NCBI RefSeq assembly: GCF_004134905.2
Contig: NZ_SDPQ02000001.1
Span: forward strand, 1,240,001 to 1,304,000
Length of the DNA stretch: 64,000 bases
Origin: Aeromicrobium ginsengisoli
Lineage (GTDB): Bacteria > Actinomycetota > Actinomycetes > Propionibacteriales > Nocardioidaceae
Reading direction: 5' to 3'
Numbering within the stretch: position 1 is the first letter of the stretch; every line of letters starts with the position of its first letter. The notes beneath the pieces were generated by a model that worked only from the letters and a program-made list of their open reading frames with translations, had not been told where the DNA came from and did no database searches. Below, piece after piece: positions 16,871 through 24,598 of the stretch. The position numbers were made by a program, and so were the translations under genes.

Positions 16871-17438
16871 CGCGGTTCCCTTCTGCCAGCGCCTGCTTCT
16901 GATCGTGCCACGTGTCGATGTCGAGCGCCGCACGTACGGGGATCGGAATCTCCATGAGCTCCAGCGGCACCAGTAGCGTACGGACGGAGAGGTCCACCAA
17001 CGTCGACTGGGCGGCGATCGAGGCGCGCAGCGCGGCGGCGTCGAGGACGCTCATGAGGTACTGCCGGCGGCCGTCACCGTCGATCGCGATGACGCCGTCG
17101 CCGGACGCCGAGTCGAGCAGCAGGTCGACGGCATCGGCCAGGAACGGGTGGTCGCAACCGGACAGGAAGACGTACGGGGCGCGCACCTCGGCCATCGCTG
17201 CCCCGATCGCGGCGGCAGGCCCGGCGAAGCGTGGCTCCTCCTGCACGACGACCGTGCCCTCGGGCACCGGGCGCGGGTCGCCGGCGACGATGATGCGGCC
17301 CGCACCCGCAACGGCGCGGAGCGTACGGGCGAGCAGTGTCTCGCCGCCGACCTCGAGCGCGGCCTTGTCGACTCCGCCGAGCCGCGACCCGCGTCCGCCC
17401 GCCAGCACGATCGCGTCCCAGTCGGCGGTCGGCGGCAT
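16863..17438 (-). CDS. mobA: Molybdenum cofactor guanylyltransferase MobA
   Basis: 191 residues. The nucleotidyltransferase signature LAGGRGSRLGGVDKAAL is at residues 12-28 and the second motif SGCDHPFL near residue 97. MobA attaches GMP to molybdopterin to form the guanine dinucleotide cofactor used by formate dehydrogenase-type enzymes. The ATG at 17438 starts MPPTADWDAIVLAGG; a long open frame upstream is not part of the gene. Two bp separate it from the DinB gene, so the order DinB-mobA-DUF6457-fdhD forms one operon. Confidence 0.9.
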   Translation of the reverse strand: MPPTADWDAIVLAGGRGSRLGGVDKAALEVGGETLLARTLRAVAGAGRIIVAGDPRPVPEGTVVVQEEPRFAGPAAAIGAAMAEVRAPYVFLSGCDHPFLADAVDLLLDSASGDGVIAIDGDGRRQYLMSVLDAAALRASIAAQSTLVDLSVRTLLVPLELMEIPIPVRAALDIDTWHDQKQALAEGNRDG

Positions 17439-17440
17439 CG

Positions 17441-17959
17441 TCAGCCTCGTACGTCGTGGAGGTGGTGGGCGATGTCGTGGAGGTAGTACTGCGCCAGCGT
17501 CGCGACCGTGAACTCCGAGCCGTCGCTGCGGAACCCGGTGCGGTGCCAGGCGTCGTCGGGGATGGCGCCGAGGAGCTCGACCATGCCCTCGCCGGCCTCG
17601 ACGAGCTGCGCCGCGACGGTCGCGGCGTCCTGCGACGCGTAGTCGTCGGCGATCGCGGTCTCGTCCTGATCCCAGTTGGCGAAGCGCGGTGCGTCCTGGT
17701 CGAGCATGAGGCGCATCCGCTCGGCGAACAGGTCGTGCACGTCGCGGACGTGGCAGGCGTACTCGGTCGGCGACCAGGTGCCGGGCGCAGGGCGCTCGCG
17801 CGCATCGGGACGCTCGAGGACGGCGGACCAGCGCGGGAGGTCGGCCTGCACCCGGTGCGCGACCTCGGTCGGGGGTACGTCGCCGGCCGCCAGTCCGCAC
17901 TCGGGGCACGCCTCGTGGAGGACCCAGGTCCAGTCCTTGGTGTCGGGTTCGATGTCCAC
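17441..17959 (-). CDS. DinB family protein
   Basis: 172-residue four-helix-bundle protein of the DinB/YfiT type. Metal-binding histidines are plausible in TEYACHVRDVHDLF and in the C-terminal YYLHDIAHHLHDVRG. Many actinobacterial relatives are thiol-dependent transferases, but the substrate is unknown. GTG start with TAGCGT (17966-17971, minus strand) 6 nt upstream; that box overlaps the trmB -10 on the other strand. First gene of the mobA-fdhD operon. Confidence 0.8.
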   Translation of the reverse strand: MDIEPDTKDWTWVLHEACPECGLAAGDVPPTEVAHRVQADLPRWSAVLERPDARERPAPGTWSPTEYACHVRDVHDLFAERMRLMLDQDAPRFANWDQDETAIADDYASQDAATVAAQLVEAGEGMVELLGAIPDDAWHRTGFRSDGSEFTVATLAQYYLHDIAHHLHDVRG

Positions 17960-17977
17960 GCGTCTACGCTAGCGCGA
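17960..17977. promoter_or_regulatory. Bidirectional leaderless promoter with one shared -10 element
   Basis: Only 18 bp separate the GTG codons of DinB and trmB. The symmetric heptamer TACGCTA (17965-17971) gives TACGCT 7 nt before trmB on the plus strand and TAGCGT 6 nt before DinB on the minus strand. Each fits the TANNNT -10 consensus and the leaderless spacing seen elsewhere in this window. Confidence 0.65.
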
Positions 17978-18688
17978 GTGGAGCCCACGCCGTACCGGAC
18001 CGAGCCGGTCTCGTTCACCCGACGCGGCGGCCGGTTGACCGAGCGCCAGCAGGCTGCTTGGGACGCGCTGGCCCAGACGTACGTGTTGGAGGTCCCGAGA
18101 CACGGTCCGAGCACGTCGGTCGACCCGTCCTACGTGCTGGACACCGCACAGGTGTTCGGCCGCAGCGCCCCGCTCGTCGTCGAGATCGGCAGCGGTCGCG
18201 GCGAGGCCGTGGTGCAGGCGGCCGTCGATCATCCGGAGCTCGACTTCCTGGGGCTCGAGGTCTACGTGCCGGGCGTGGCCCAGACCCTGGTGACGATGCG
18301 CCACGTCGGCGTCACGAACGTACGACTGATGGTCGTCAACGCCGCCGAGGCGCTGACCACGATGCTGGCGCCCGGATCGGTGCACGAGCTGCGCATCTTC
18401 TTCCCCGACCCTTGGCACAAGAAGCGCCACCACAAGCGCCGGCTCGTGACGCCGGAGTTTGCCCGCCTCGCGGCTCGCGTGCTCGAGCCCGGCGGGCTGT
18501 GGCGACTCGCGACCGACTGGGAGGACTACGCCGAGCAGATCCGCGACGTCGTCACCGAGTCCCCCGACTTCGACGGTGGCGAGTGGGGGCCACGGTTCGA
18601 GGGCCGGCCGCAGACCCGCTTCGAGGGCAAGGGTCTAGGCGTCGGACGTACGATCCGGGACGTCACCGGCGTCCGGCGGCCCACATAG
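17978..18688 (+). CDS. trmB: tRNA (guanine-N7-)-methyltransferase TrmB
   Basis: 236 residues. TrmB methylates G46 in the variable loop of tRNAs with S-adenosylmethionine. The SAM-binding motif is EIGSGRGEAV, and the RNA-binding active-site block FFPDPWHKKRHHKRRL is diagnostic. GTG start at 17978, leaderless from TACGCT. A longer frame extending upstream overlaps the divergent DinB gene and is not used. Confidence 0.93.
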   Translation: MEPTPYRTEPVSFTRRGGRLTERQQAAWDALAQTYVLEVPRHGPSTSVDPSYVLDTAQVFGRSAPLVVEIGSGRGEAVVQAAVDHPELDFLGLEVYVPGVAQTLVTMRHVGVTNVRLMVVNAAEALTTMLAPGSVHELRIFFPDPWHKKRHHKRRLVTPEFARLAARVLEPGGLWRLATDWEDYAEQIRDVVTESPDFDGGEWGPRFEGRPQTRFEGKGLGVGRTIRDVTGVRRPT

Positions 18689-18697
18689 GATGAACGC

Positions 18698-19084
18698 ATG
18701 ACGGAGACGACGAACGCCGAGAAGCTCAGGATCGGCGACGGGTTCGTCGTGTGGATCATCGGCGCGAGCGTCGAGGAGACCTCGCTGCTCGACCCGTTGC
18801 CCGAGGGCGCCGAGACGATCGAGGTGCGCGACGAGGACGAGCCGGAGAACGTCGACGCGGCGATCCTGGTCACCGACAACCGCACGGCGCTGGCCGACGA
18901 CTTCGACGAGGTGCTCCCGCAGCTGGGGTCGATCCCGATCGTGTGGATCACCTATCCCCTCAACGGCCACTCCGACCTCGACGAGGCGACCCTGCAGGAC
19001 CTGATCGGCGACTACGGCTGGTCGGCGGTCGAGAGCATCGCGCTCGACGAGACCTGGGCCGCGATGCGCATCCTCCAGAGCTGA
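18698..19084 (+). CDS. Conserved hypothetical protein, possibly DUF3052-like
   Basis: 128 residues, acidic, with an alternating alpha/beta pattern and no catalytic signature. The phrase LPEGAETIEVRDEDEPENVDAA is followed by a strand-helix core and ends DETWAAMRILQS. The layout resembles DUF3052 proteins of actinobacteria, but similarity is weak to the eye. TAGGAT (18686-18691) overlaps the trmB stop codon and lies 6 nt before the ATG, giving a leaderless promoter inside the end of trmB. Confidence 0.6.
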   Translation: MTETTNAEKLRIGDGFVVWIIGASVEETSLLDPLPEGAETIEVRDEDEPENVDAAILVTDNRTALADDFDEVLPQLGSIPIVWITYPLNGHSDLDEATLQDLIGDYGWSAVESIALDETWAAMRILQS

Positions 19085-19094
19085 GGGCCATCTC

Positions 19095-19142
19095 TCGAGG
19101 TCTCGATACGCCCTGCTCGCAGAGCTCGCTGGGCTACTCGAC
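19095..19142. repeat. Intergenic repeat of the CTCGATACGC...CTACTCGAC type
   Basis: CTCGAGGTCTCGATACGCC (19095-19113) and GGGCTACTCGAC (19131-19142) flank a GC-rich centre. From memory, related elements are scattered in Nocardioidaceae genomes. It overlaps the GNAT gene: the repeat supplies that gene's TAG stop (19134-19136). Confidence 0.45.
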
Positions 19143-19598
19143 TGGCGACTTCCTGCGCAGCCGCGTGATCCAGATGCCGGGCGGGACCTGCTCGTCGCCG
19201 TCGACCTGGAAGCCGTGCTTGGCGTAGAGCGACACCGCCGGCGTGTTGGCCCGGCCCGTGGCCACGACGATCTCCCGTCCGGAGGCACGCCCGAGCACCT
19301 CGCCGAGCAGCGCGCTCGCGATGCCGCGCCGCATGGCCGTCGGGCTGACCATGACCTTCTCGATGTCGATCCGGTCCTCGGCCTCCCACCACGCGATCGC
19401 GCCAACCAGGTCGATGCCGTCCCACGCGGTGAGCCAGCGTCCGCGCCAGGCGGTGAGCCCGACCTCGTCCTCCTGCAGCGGCGGGATGCGGTCGTCGCCG
19501 ATCAGCTCGGCCTCCAGGGCGTACGAGGTCTTCTGCAGGTGCAGCAGCGCGACCGCGAAGTACCGATCGCTGGCCGGGTCCGGGGATGAGAAGATCAT
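19134..19598 (-). CDS. GNAT family N-acetyltransferase
   Basis: 154 residues. A central GNAT fold carries the acetyl-CoA loop MRRGIASALLGEVL (Q/RxxGxG/A type), followed by ANTPAVSLYAKHGFQ, typical of strand 5 to helix 4. The C-terminal residues RKSPVE and the stop codon lie inside an intergenic repeat, so the end may have been reshaped by repeat insertion. The start overlaps the TfoX-like gene by four bases. Substrate unknown. Confidence 0.83.
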   Translation of the reverse strand: MIFSSPDPASDRYFAVALLHLQKTSYALEAELIGDDRIPPLQEDEVGLTAWRGRWLTAWDGIDLVGAIAWWEAEDRIDIEKVMVSPTAMRRGIASALLGEVLGRASGREIVVATGRANTPAVSLYAKHGFQVDGDEQVPPGIWITRLRRKSPVE

Positions 19599-19915
19599 GC
19601 CGCGCCGCCGAGTGCGTCGAGTCCGGCCTCGGCCAGCTGCCCCCAGGCTTGCGCTTCCGCCGCCGGCACGGCCACCCAGTCCTTGAACGGCCGGCCCTTG
19701 CCGGACGGGTCGAACAGCGACGCGCCGTCCATGGCGAGCGCGTCCGCGTGCGCCGCCGTGCCGTCGCCGAGCTTGACCGCGAGCTGACCGCCCTTGAGGC
19801 AGGCGAACGCCGTGCCCTCGACGGTCAGGGACCGGGCGCCGAACAATGCTCCGGGCAGGACGCCACGAGGCGCCAGATCATCGACGATCTCGTCGAACCG
19901 AGCCTCCGCGTCCAT
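19595..19915 (-). CDS. TfoX/Sxy N-terminal domain protein
   Basis: 106 residues matching the TfoX N-terminal fold: FGARSLTVEGTAFACLKGG, a central beta segment, and FDPSGKGRPFKDWVAVP. In gammaproteobacteria TfoX controls competence, but the small actinobacterial forms have no assigned role. The start at 19915 has GCGAGG 5 nt upstream; a GTG at 19921 is an alternative. Coupled with the GNAT gene. Confidence 0.78.
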   Translation of the reverse strand: MDAEARFDEIVDDLAPRGVLPGALFGARSLTVEGTAFACLKGGQLAVKLGDGTAAHADALAMDGASLFDPSGKGRPFKDWVAVPAAEAQAWGQLAEAGLDALGGAA

Positions 19916-19966
19916 CCTCACCTCGCTGCGCGCCAGCCTAGTCCGCGGAGCGGTGGCACTGAACGA

Positions 19967-20779
19967 CTATTCGTCGATCGCCCACGGCTCGAGCGTCAGC
20001 CGCTTGCCGGTACGCCCATCTCCGGATGAGCGACCTCGCAGGCGTCGGCCGATCCACGGGCCGGCAAATCCGGCCCACCAGCGCACCTCGCCGACGATCC
20101 GGCGGACGGCCGGTGGCTTCGGACCGGGGACCAACGGCTCGTCCCACGCGGAGTCCGTCGGCAGCCCGAGAGTGTGCAGCATCGCCAGCGCGAACCGGCT
20201 GTGACCCAAAGACGAGAGATGGAGCCGGTCGCTGCTCCACGCCTGCGGCTGTCCGAACACCTCTCGTGGCGGCAGTGGCGCCAGGATCGCTCCACGCCGC
20301 GCCGCCACGTCGGCGAGCGTGTCGTTGAGGGCGTCCACGCGACCCTTGAGCCTGGCGCCGATCGGCAGCAGCCCGGTCATGTCGGGGAGCGGGACGAGAA
20401 CCGTGACGATGCCCTGGTCGGTCAGACTCCGAGCCATGTGATCGAGGTCGTCTCCCACGGCATCGATGTCGACCGTGGGCCGCATCAGGTCGTTCATGCC
20501 GGCCGTGACGGTGACCAGATCCGGATCCGCAGCGAGCGCGGCGGGCAGTTGCGAAGCCCGCACCTGTGCCGCCTTCTGCCCACGGACCGCGAGGTTCGCG
20601 TAGTGGACGGGCTGGCCGGCCTGGTCCGTGAGGTGCTGGGCCAGGCGGTCTGCCCAACCACGTGGCACGTCGTCCGGCCACGGATCGTCGCCAAGGCCTT
20701 CGGTGAGGCTGTCGCCGATCGCGACGTAGCGGCTGAACATACGAACGACTCCTGGATCGGGTGGTCGGCGGTCGGACAT
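19967..20779 (-). CDS. SGNH/GDSL hydrolase family protein
   Basis: 270 residues. Block I is AIGDSLTEGLGDD, block II includes NLAVRGQ, block III is TAGMNDLMRP, and block V is SSDRLHLSSLGH with the catalytic Asp-His pair. No signal peptide; the C-terminus is basic (RRLRGRSSGDGRTGKRL). The ATG at 20779 overlaps the aldo/keto reductase stop (TGATG), so it is translationally coupled to that gene. Confidence 0.86.
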   Translation of the reverse strand: MSDRRPPDPGVVRMFSRYVAIGDSLTEGLGDDPWPDDVPRGWADRLAQHLTDQAGQPVHYANLAVRGQKAAQVRASQLPAALAADPDLVTVTAGMNDLMRPTVDIDAVGDDLDHMARSLTDQGIVTVLVPLPDMTGLLPIGARLKGRVDALNDTLADVAARRGAILAPLPPREVFGQPQAWSSDRLHLSSLGHSRFALAMLHTLGLPTDSAWDEPLVPGPKPPAVRRIVGEVRWWAGFAGPWIGRRLRGRSSGDGRTGKRLTLEPWAIDE

Positions 20780-21759
20780 CACCAGCGCGGGTGGATCGCC
20801 TCGCGCAGGTAACGGTCGTAGATGTCGTGCACCGTACGGTCGAAGTCGTCCGGCAGCACGACATCGGCTGCGGCCGCGTTGGAGCGCGACTGGTTGACGT
20901 TGCGGGCGCCGGGGATCGCGGCAGTGACGCCGTCCTGCGCGAGGATCCAGGCGATGGCCGCTTGGGCGGGGTGCACGCCTTCGGGGACCGCTGCGGCAAA
21001 CTCCTGCGCAGCGCGCACGCCGGTCTCGAAGTCGACACCGGAGAACGTCTCGCCCACGTCGAACGCCTCGCCACCGCGGTTGTAGGTCCGGTGGTCGTCG
21101 GGCGCGAACGTCGTGCTGGTCGTGTAGCGACCCGACAACAGACCCGAGGCGAGCGGGACGCGGGCGATGATGCCGACCCCGGCCTCCTTGGCCGCCGGCA
21201 GCACCTCGTCGAGGGGCTTGAGCCGGAACGCGTTGAAGATGACCTGCACGCTCGCCACATTGGGACGCGCGATCGCGGTGAGCGCCTCGTCGACCGTCTC
21301 GACACTCACGCCGTACGCCGCCAGCACGCCCTCCTGCACCAGCAGGTCGAGGCCGTCGTAGACCTCGTCGCTCGAGAACACCGGCGTCGGCGGGCAGTGC
21401 AGCTGGACCAGGTCGAGGGTCTCGACGCCGAGGTTGGTGCGGGAGCGGTCAGTCCAGGCGCGGAAGTTGTCGAGCGTGAAGTTCGCGGGGTCCTGCTCGG
21501 CCCGGCGGCCCATCTTGGTGGCGACGAAGACGTCGAGCTCAGGCCGGGCCTTGAGGTACTCGCCGATCAGCTGCTCGCTGCGGCCGTCGCCGTACACGTC
21601 GGCGGTGTCGAAGAACGTCACGCCGGCCGCCGTCGCGCTGTCGAGCACGGCGATCGCCTCGTCGTGCGTGACGTCACCCCAATCGGCGCCGAGCTGCCAC
21701 GTGCCGAGTCCCACGACCGAGACCTTGCGTCCCGTGCGACCCAGTGTGCGTACGTCCAT
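20779..21759 (-). CDS. Aldo/keto reductase
   Basis: 326-residue TIM-barrel NADPH-dependent reductase. The catalytic region shows the family DTADVYGDGRSE (Asp and Tyr), Lys in VATKMG, and His in LVQLHCPP. IPGARNVNQSRSN near the C-terminus binds the cofactor phosphate. AAGGAG precedes the ATG. First gene of a two-gene unit with the GDSL hydrolase. Confidence 0.9.
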   Translation of the reverse strand: MDVRTLGRTGRKVSVVGLGTWQLGADWGDVTHDEAIAVLDSATAAGVTFFDTADVYGDGRSEQLIGEYLKARPELDVFVATKMGRRAEQDPANFTLDNFRAWTDRSRTNLGVETLDLVQLHCPPTPVFSSDEVYDGLDLLVQEGVLAAYGVSVETVDEALTAIARPNVASVQVIFNAFRLKPLDEVLPAAKEAGVGIIARVPLASGLLSGRYTTSTTFAPDDHRTYNRGGEAFDVGETFSGVDFETGVRAAQEFAAAVPEGVHPAQAAIAWILAQDGVTAAIPGARNVNQSRSNAAAADVVLPDDFDRTVHDIYDRYLREAIHPRW

Positions 21760-21832
21760 CGTGGTGCTCCTTGTGCGTGGGGGAACTCCAGCCTACGGCG
21801 CTGTCCGCGAAGGGGCGCGGGCGACCGATGGG

Positions 21833-21906
21833 TGCTCCCGGTGGGGGTCGAACCCACACTGTGACGGGTTTAAGCCATCTGCCTCTGCCGGTTGGGCTAC
21901 GGGAGC
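21833..21906 (-). tRNA. Class I tRNA with anticodon UAA (tRNA-Leu-like or unassigned)
   Basis: A full cloverleaf is readable on the minus strand: acceptor GCTCCCG/CGGGAGC (21900-21906 with 21834-21840), discriminator A at 21833, D-arm with GG in AACCGGCAGA, anticodon stem GATGG/CCGTC, loop CTTAAAC (anticodon TAA at 21870-21872), variable region ACAGT, and T-arm GTGGG-TTCGACC-CCCAC. CCA is not encoded. The anticodon reads UUA (Leu), but leucine tRNAs are class II with a long variable arm; this one has five bases. TAGGCT at 21914-21919 is 7 nt before the mature 5' end. Confidence 0.75.
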
Positions 21907-22069
21907 CTCGGCCAGCCTATCGGCGGGCGTCGAAGCGCCAGGCGGGACCGAAGGTGGGTCCAGGCCCACCGGTAAGAGGCAGGGTGAGCCCATCGTTCCG
22001 CCGGTCCGGGATCACTAGCGTCGAAGACATCGATCCAGGCCATCCGGCCACCGAACCCAGGAGCACCTC

Positions 22070-22414
22070 ATGAACGACATCAACCCCATGACCAAGGCCC
22101 TCGGCCACCTGTTCTGGCCCAACCAGATGACCCCGCGACCGGCCGGAGCCCCGACCGACTGGCTGCGCTTCGCCCGCTGGGCCGCCGCCGCGTTCACCGC
22201 GTTTACCACGGGCGTCCAGCTGATCGTCTGGGGAATGATCGCCGTCGTCCGGCAGTCGATCGACTCGCCGTGGCGGCTGTGGTCGGCCGTGCCCGGCGTG
22301 CTCGTCACGGCATTCCTCACCTGGATGCTCAACACCCGCGACCAGCTCGGCATCGAGCCGAACGACCCGCGACCGTCGGACGACCGCCGGCCCGCACCCA
22401 GCCCGCTGGCGTGA
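22070..22414 (+). CDS. Small membrane protein of unknown function
   Basis: 114 residues with two transmembrane helices (about residues 33-60 and 70-90: FARWAAAAFTAFTTGVQLIV and LWSAVPGVLVTAFLTWML), a Pro-rich N-terminus and a charged, proline-rich C-terminal tail. AGGAGC lies 7 nt before the ATG. Its stop abuts the convergent lldD stop with no gap. No family recognised. Confidence 0.6.
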   Translation: MNDINPMTKALGHLFWPNQMTPRPAGAPTDWLRFARWAAAAFTAFTTGVQLIVWGMIAVVRQSIDSPWRLWSAVPGVLVTAFLTWMLNTRDQLGIEPNDPRPSDDRRPAPSPLA

Positions 22415-23665
22415 TCAGCCCCGCGGGGCCAGGCGCTGGAGCTGGGTCACGTGGCCCGGCTCCAGCTCTGCCACGGAGGTGACGCCGAGGAGTCGCATCG
22501 TGCGCTCGATGTCCTTCGTCAGAATCTCGATCGTCCGGTCGACGCCTCGGCGACCGCCTGCCATCAGCCCGTAGAGGTACGCCCGGCCGATCAGCGTGAA
22601 GTCCGCACCCAGGGCCAGAGCGGCGACGATGTCCTGGCCCGACATGATCCCGGTGTCGAGGTGGATCTCGACCGAGTCGCCGACGGCCTTGCGTACGTCC
22701 GGCAGCAGGTGGAACGGCACCGGGGCCCGGTCGAGCTGGCGGCCGCCGTGATTGGACAGCAGCACCGCGTCGACACCGAGGTCGGCGAGCTTGACCGCGT
22801 CATCGACGTTCTGGACGCCCTTGACGACGACCTTGCCGTGCCACTGGTCTTTGATCCAGGCCAGGTCGTCGAACGTGACCGTCGGGTCGAACATCGTGTC
22901 CAACAGCTCGGCGACCGTGCCCGACCACTTGTCGAGCGACGCGAACGCCAACGGCTCGGTCGTGAGGAAGTTGAGCCACCACGCCGGTCGCGGGATCGCG
23001 TTGAGCACAGTGCGGGGCGACAGGGTCGGCGGGATCGTCATGCCGTTGCGGGTGTCGCGCAGCCGCGCGCCGGCGACCGGCACGTCGACCGTGACCAGCA
23101 GCGTGTCGAACCCGGCCTTGGCGGCCCGGTCGACCAGTGCCATCGACCGCTCGCGGTCCTTCCACATGTAGAGCTGGAACCAGTTGCGACCGCCCGGCGC
23201 CGCCGCAGCAACGTCCTCGATCGCGGTGGTGCCCATCGTCGACAGCGAGTACGGGATGCCGGCCGCCTCGGCAGCGGTGGCGCCGGCGATCTCGCCCTCG
23301 GACTGCATCATCCGCGTGAATCCAGTCGGCGCGATGCCGAAGGGCAGCGCCGAACGTACGCCAAGCACCTCGACCGACGTGTCGACGACCGACACGTCGC
23401 GCAGGATCGCGGGGTGGAACGTGATGTCCTCGAACGCCTGGCGCGCCCGCGCCAGCGACAGCTCGGCATCAGCGGCACCATCGGTGTAGTCGAACGCCGC
23501 CTTCGGCGTACGCCGCTTGGCGATCGACCGCAGGTCCCAGACCGTCAGCGCCCGCTCGAGACGCCGGCGCGTGGGGTTGAGCACAGGCTTCTTGAACTTC
23601 AGCAGGGGCAGGAAGTCACGCGGCCGGGGGAATCGGCGCTGCTGCTTGACCAAGGGCGAGGCCAT
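22415..23665 (-). CDS. lldD: L-lactate dehydrogenase (FMN-dependent alpha-hydroxy acid oxidase family)
   Basis: 416 residues. The flavin-binding TIM barrel shows [39 protein letters not shown] and the catalytic His-Arg in [13 protein letters not shown], then [11 protein letters not shown]. This fits quinone-linked L-lactate dehydrogenase (lldD) and related hydroxyacid oxidases. AAAGGA precedes the ATG at 23665. As last gene of the rhamnose operon it would oxidise the L-lactate formed from lactaldehyde to pyruvate. That substrate is inferred from context. Confidence 0.83.
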   Translation of the reverse strand: MASPLVKQQRRFPRPRDFLPLLKFKKPVLNPTRRRLERALTVWDLRSIAKRRTPKAAFDYTDGAADAELSLARARQAFEDITFHPAILRDVSVVDTSVEVLGVRSALPFGIAPTGFTRMMQSEGEIAGATAAEAAGIPYSLSTMGTTAIEDVAAAAPGGRNWFQLYMWKDRERSMALVDRAAKAGFDTLLVTVDVPVAGARLRDTRNGMTIPPTLSPRTVLNAIPRPAWWLNFLTTEPLAFASLDKWSGTVAELLDTMFDPTVTFDDLAWIKDQWHGKVVVKGVQNVDDAVKLADLGVDAVLLSNHGGRQLDRAPVPFHLLPDVRKAVGDSVEIHLDTGIMSGQDIVAALALGADFTLIGRAYLYGLMAGGRRGVDRTIEILTKDIERTMRLLGVTSVAELEPGHVTQLQRLAPRG

Positions 23666-23685
23666 GGTGGTCCTTTCAGGGCTGT

Positions 23686-24591
23686 TCAGGGCGAGATGAC
23701 GATGGAGTCGGGGCCGCGGCCCTCGAGCAGATGGGTGATCTGGCGGCGGACGACGGCATCGATGCGGGGTTGCATCGCGGTCGACATGCCGCCGACATGC
23801 GGCGAGATCAGCACACCCGGGACCTGCCAGAGCGGGTGGTCGGCAGGCAGCGGCTCGGGATCGGTGACGTCGGTGGCATAGCGAATGCGGCCGGCCTGAC
23901 GCACGATCGCGTCGGTGTCGGCGACCTTGCCGCGCGAGACGTTGACGACCACGGCCCCGTCGGGCAATGCGTCGAGGAAGCCGTCGCCGACGAGTCCGAT
24001 CGTCGCGTCGGACAGCGGCACCGCGACGACAACGGCGTCGACGGTCGGCAGCAGATCTGCGAGCTCCGCGTTGCCGTGCACGACTCCGCGCTCGTCCTCG
24101 CGACGGTGACCCGCGACCCGTACGAGCTCGGCATCGAATCCCTCGAGCCGCTTCTCGACCTCGACGCCGATGCCGCCGTAGCCGAGCAGCATGATGCGTC
24201 GGTCGAGCAGGCTGGCGGTGAAGCGCCGGTTCCACTGTCCCCGCTCGCGGGCAAACCCGTCGATCTCACGCTGCGATGCCAGAAGCAGGGCCACGGCGAG
24301 CTCGGCCGTCGAGCCCTCGTGCACGCCCACGGCGTTGCACACGGTGATCCCGGCCGGCAGCACCTCAAGCACGCCGTCGAAGCCAAGGGTCTGCAGCTGC
24401 AGGACCTCGAGTCCAGACGGATCGAGGCGATCGAGACCGTCGGTGGTCGGGGTGTACGGGCGCACGGCGAGGTCGATCCGGCCCTCTGGTTGCGGTGTCG
24501 AGAAGTCCCAGACGCTGAGGTCGACGCGATCGTCGAGGTCTGACAGCCGCTCGAGCCAGCCCTCGTCGGGCACCGTCACACGAAGAGTCAT
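23686..24591 (-). CDS. D-2-hydroxyacid dehydrogenase family protein
   Basis: 301 residues. The NAD-binding Rossmann motif is [15 protein letters not shown], followed by [22 protein letters not shown] (catalytic Arg region) and the C-terminal His in [10 protein letters not shown]. The family reduces 2-keto acids or oxidises D-2-hydroxyacids. It lies between rhaB and lldD, 7 bp after rhaB and 20 bp before lldD, so it belongs to the rhamnose operon, but its substrate in that pathway is unclear. Confidence 0.85.
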   Translation of the reverse strand: MTLRVTVPDEGWLERLSDLDDRVDLSVWDFSTPQPEGRIDLAVRPYTPTTDGLDRLDPSGLEVLQLQTLGFDGVLEVLPAGITVCNAVGVHEGSTAELAVALLLASQREIDGFARERGQWNRRFTASLLDRRIMLLGYGGIGVEVEKRLEGFDAELVRVAGHRREDERGVVHGNAELADLLPTVDAVVVAVPLSDATIGLVGDGFLDALPDGAVVVNVSRGKVADTDAIVRQAGRIRYATDVTDPEPLPADHPLWQVPGVLISPHVGGMSTAMQPRIDAVVRRQITHLLEGRGPDSIVISP

Positions 24592-24598
24592 ACGCCGA

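Noticed and set aside
21833-21906. Standard tRNA-Leu(UAA)
   Set aside because: The variable region is five bases; a true leucine tRNA needs a long arm. Kept as an unassigned class I tRNA.
21953-21970. GGTGGG-TCCAGG-CCCACC hairpin as a terminator or riboswitch
   Set aside because: It lies upstream of the tRNA on its strand and no gene ends there on the plus strand; six base pairs only.
22418-22429. GCCCCGCGGGGC palindrome as a terminator between lldD and the 22070 gene
   Set aside because: It lies in the coding end of lldD and has no loop; a stable hairpin is unlikely.
23666-24235. An in-frame N-terminal extension of lldD
   Set aside because: It overlaps the hydroxyacid dehydrogenase in another frame, is Arg-rich, and lldD has AAAGGA before the ATG at 23665.
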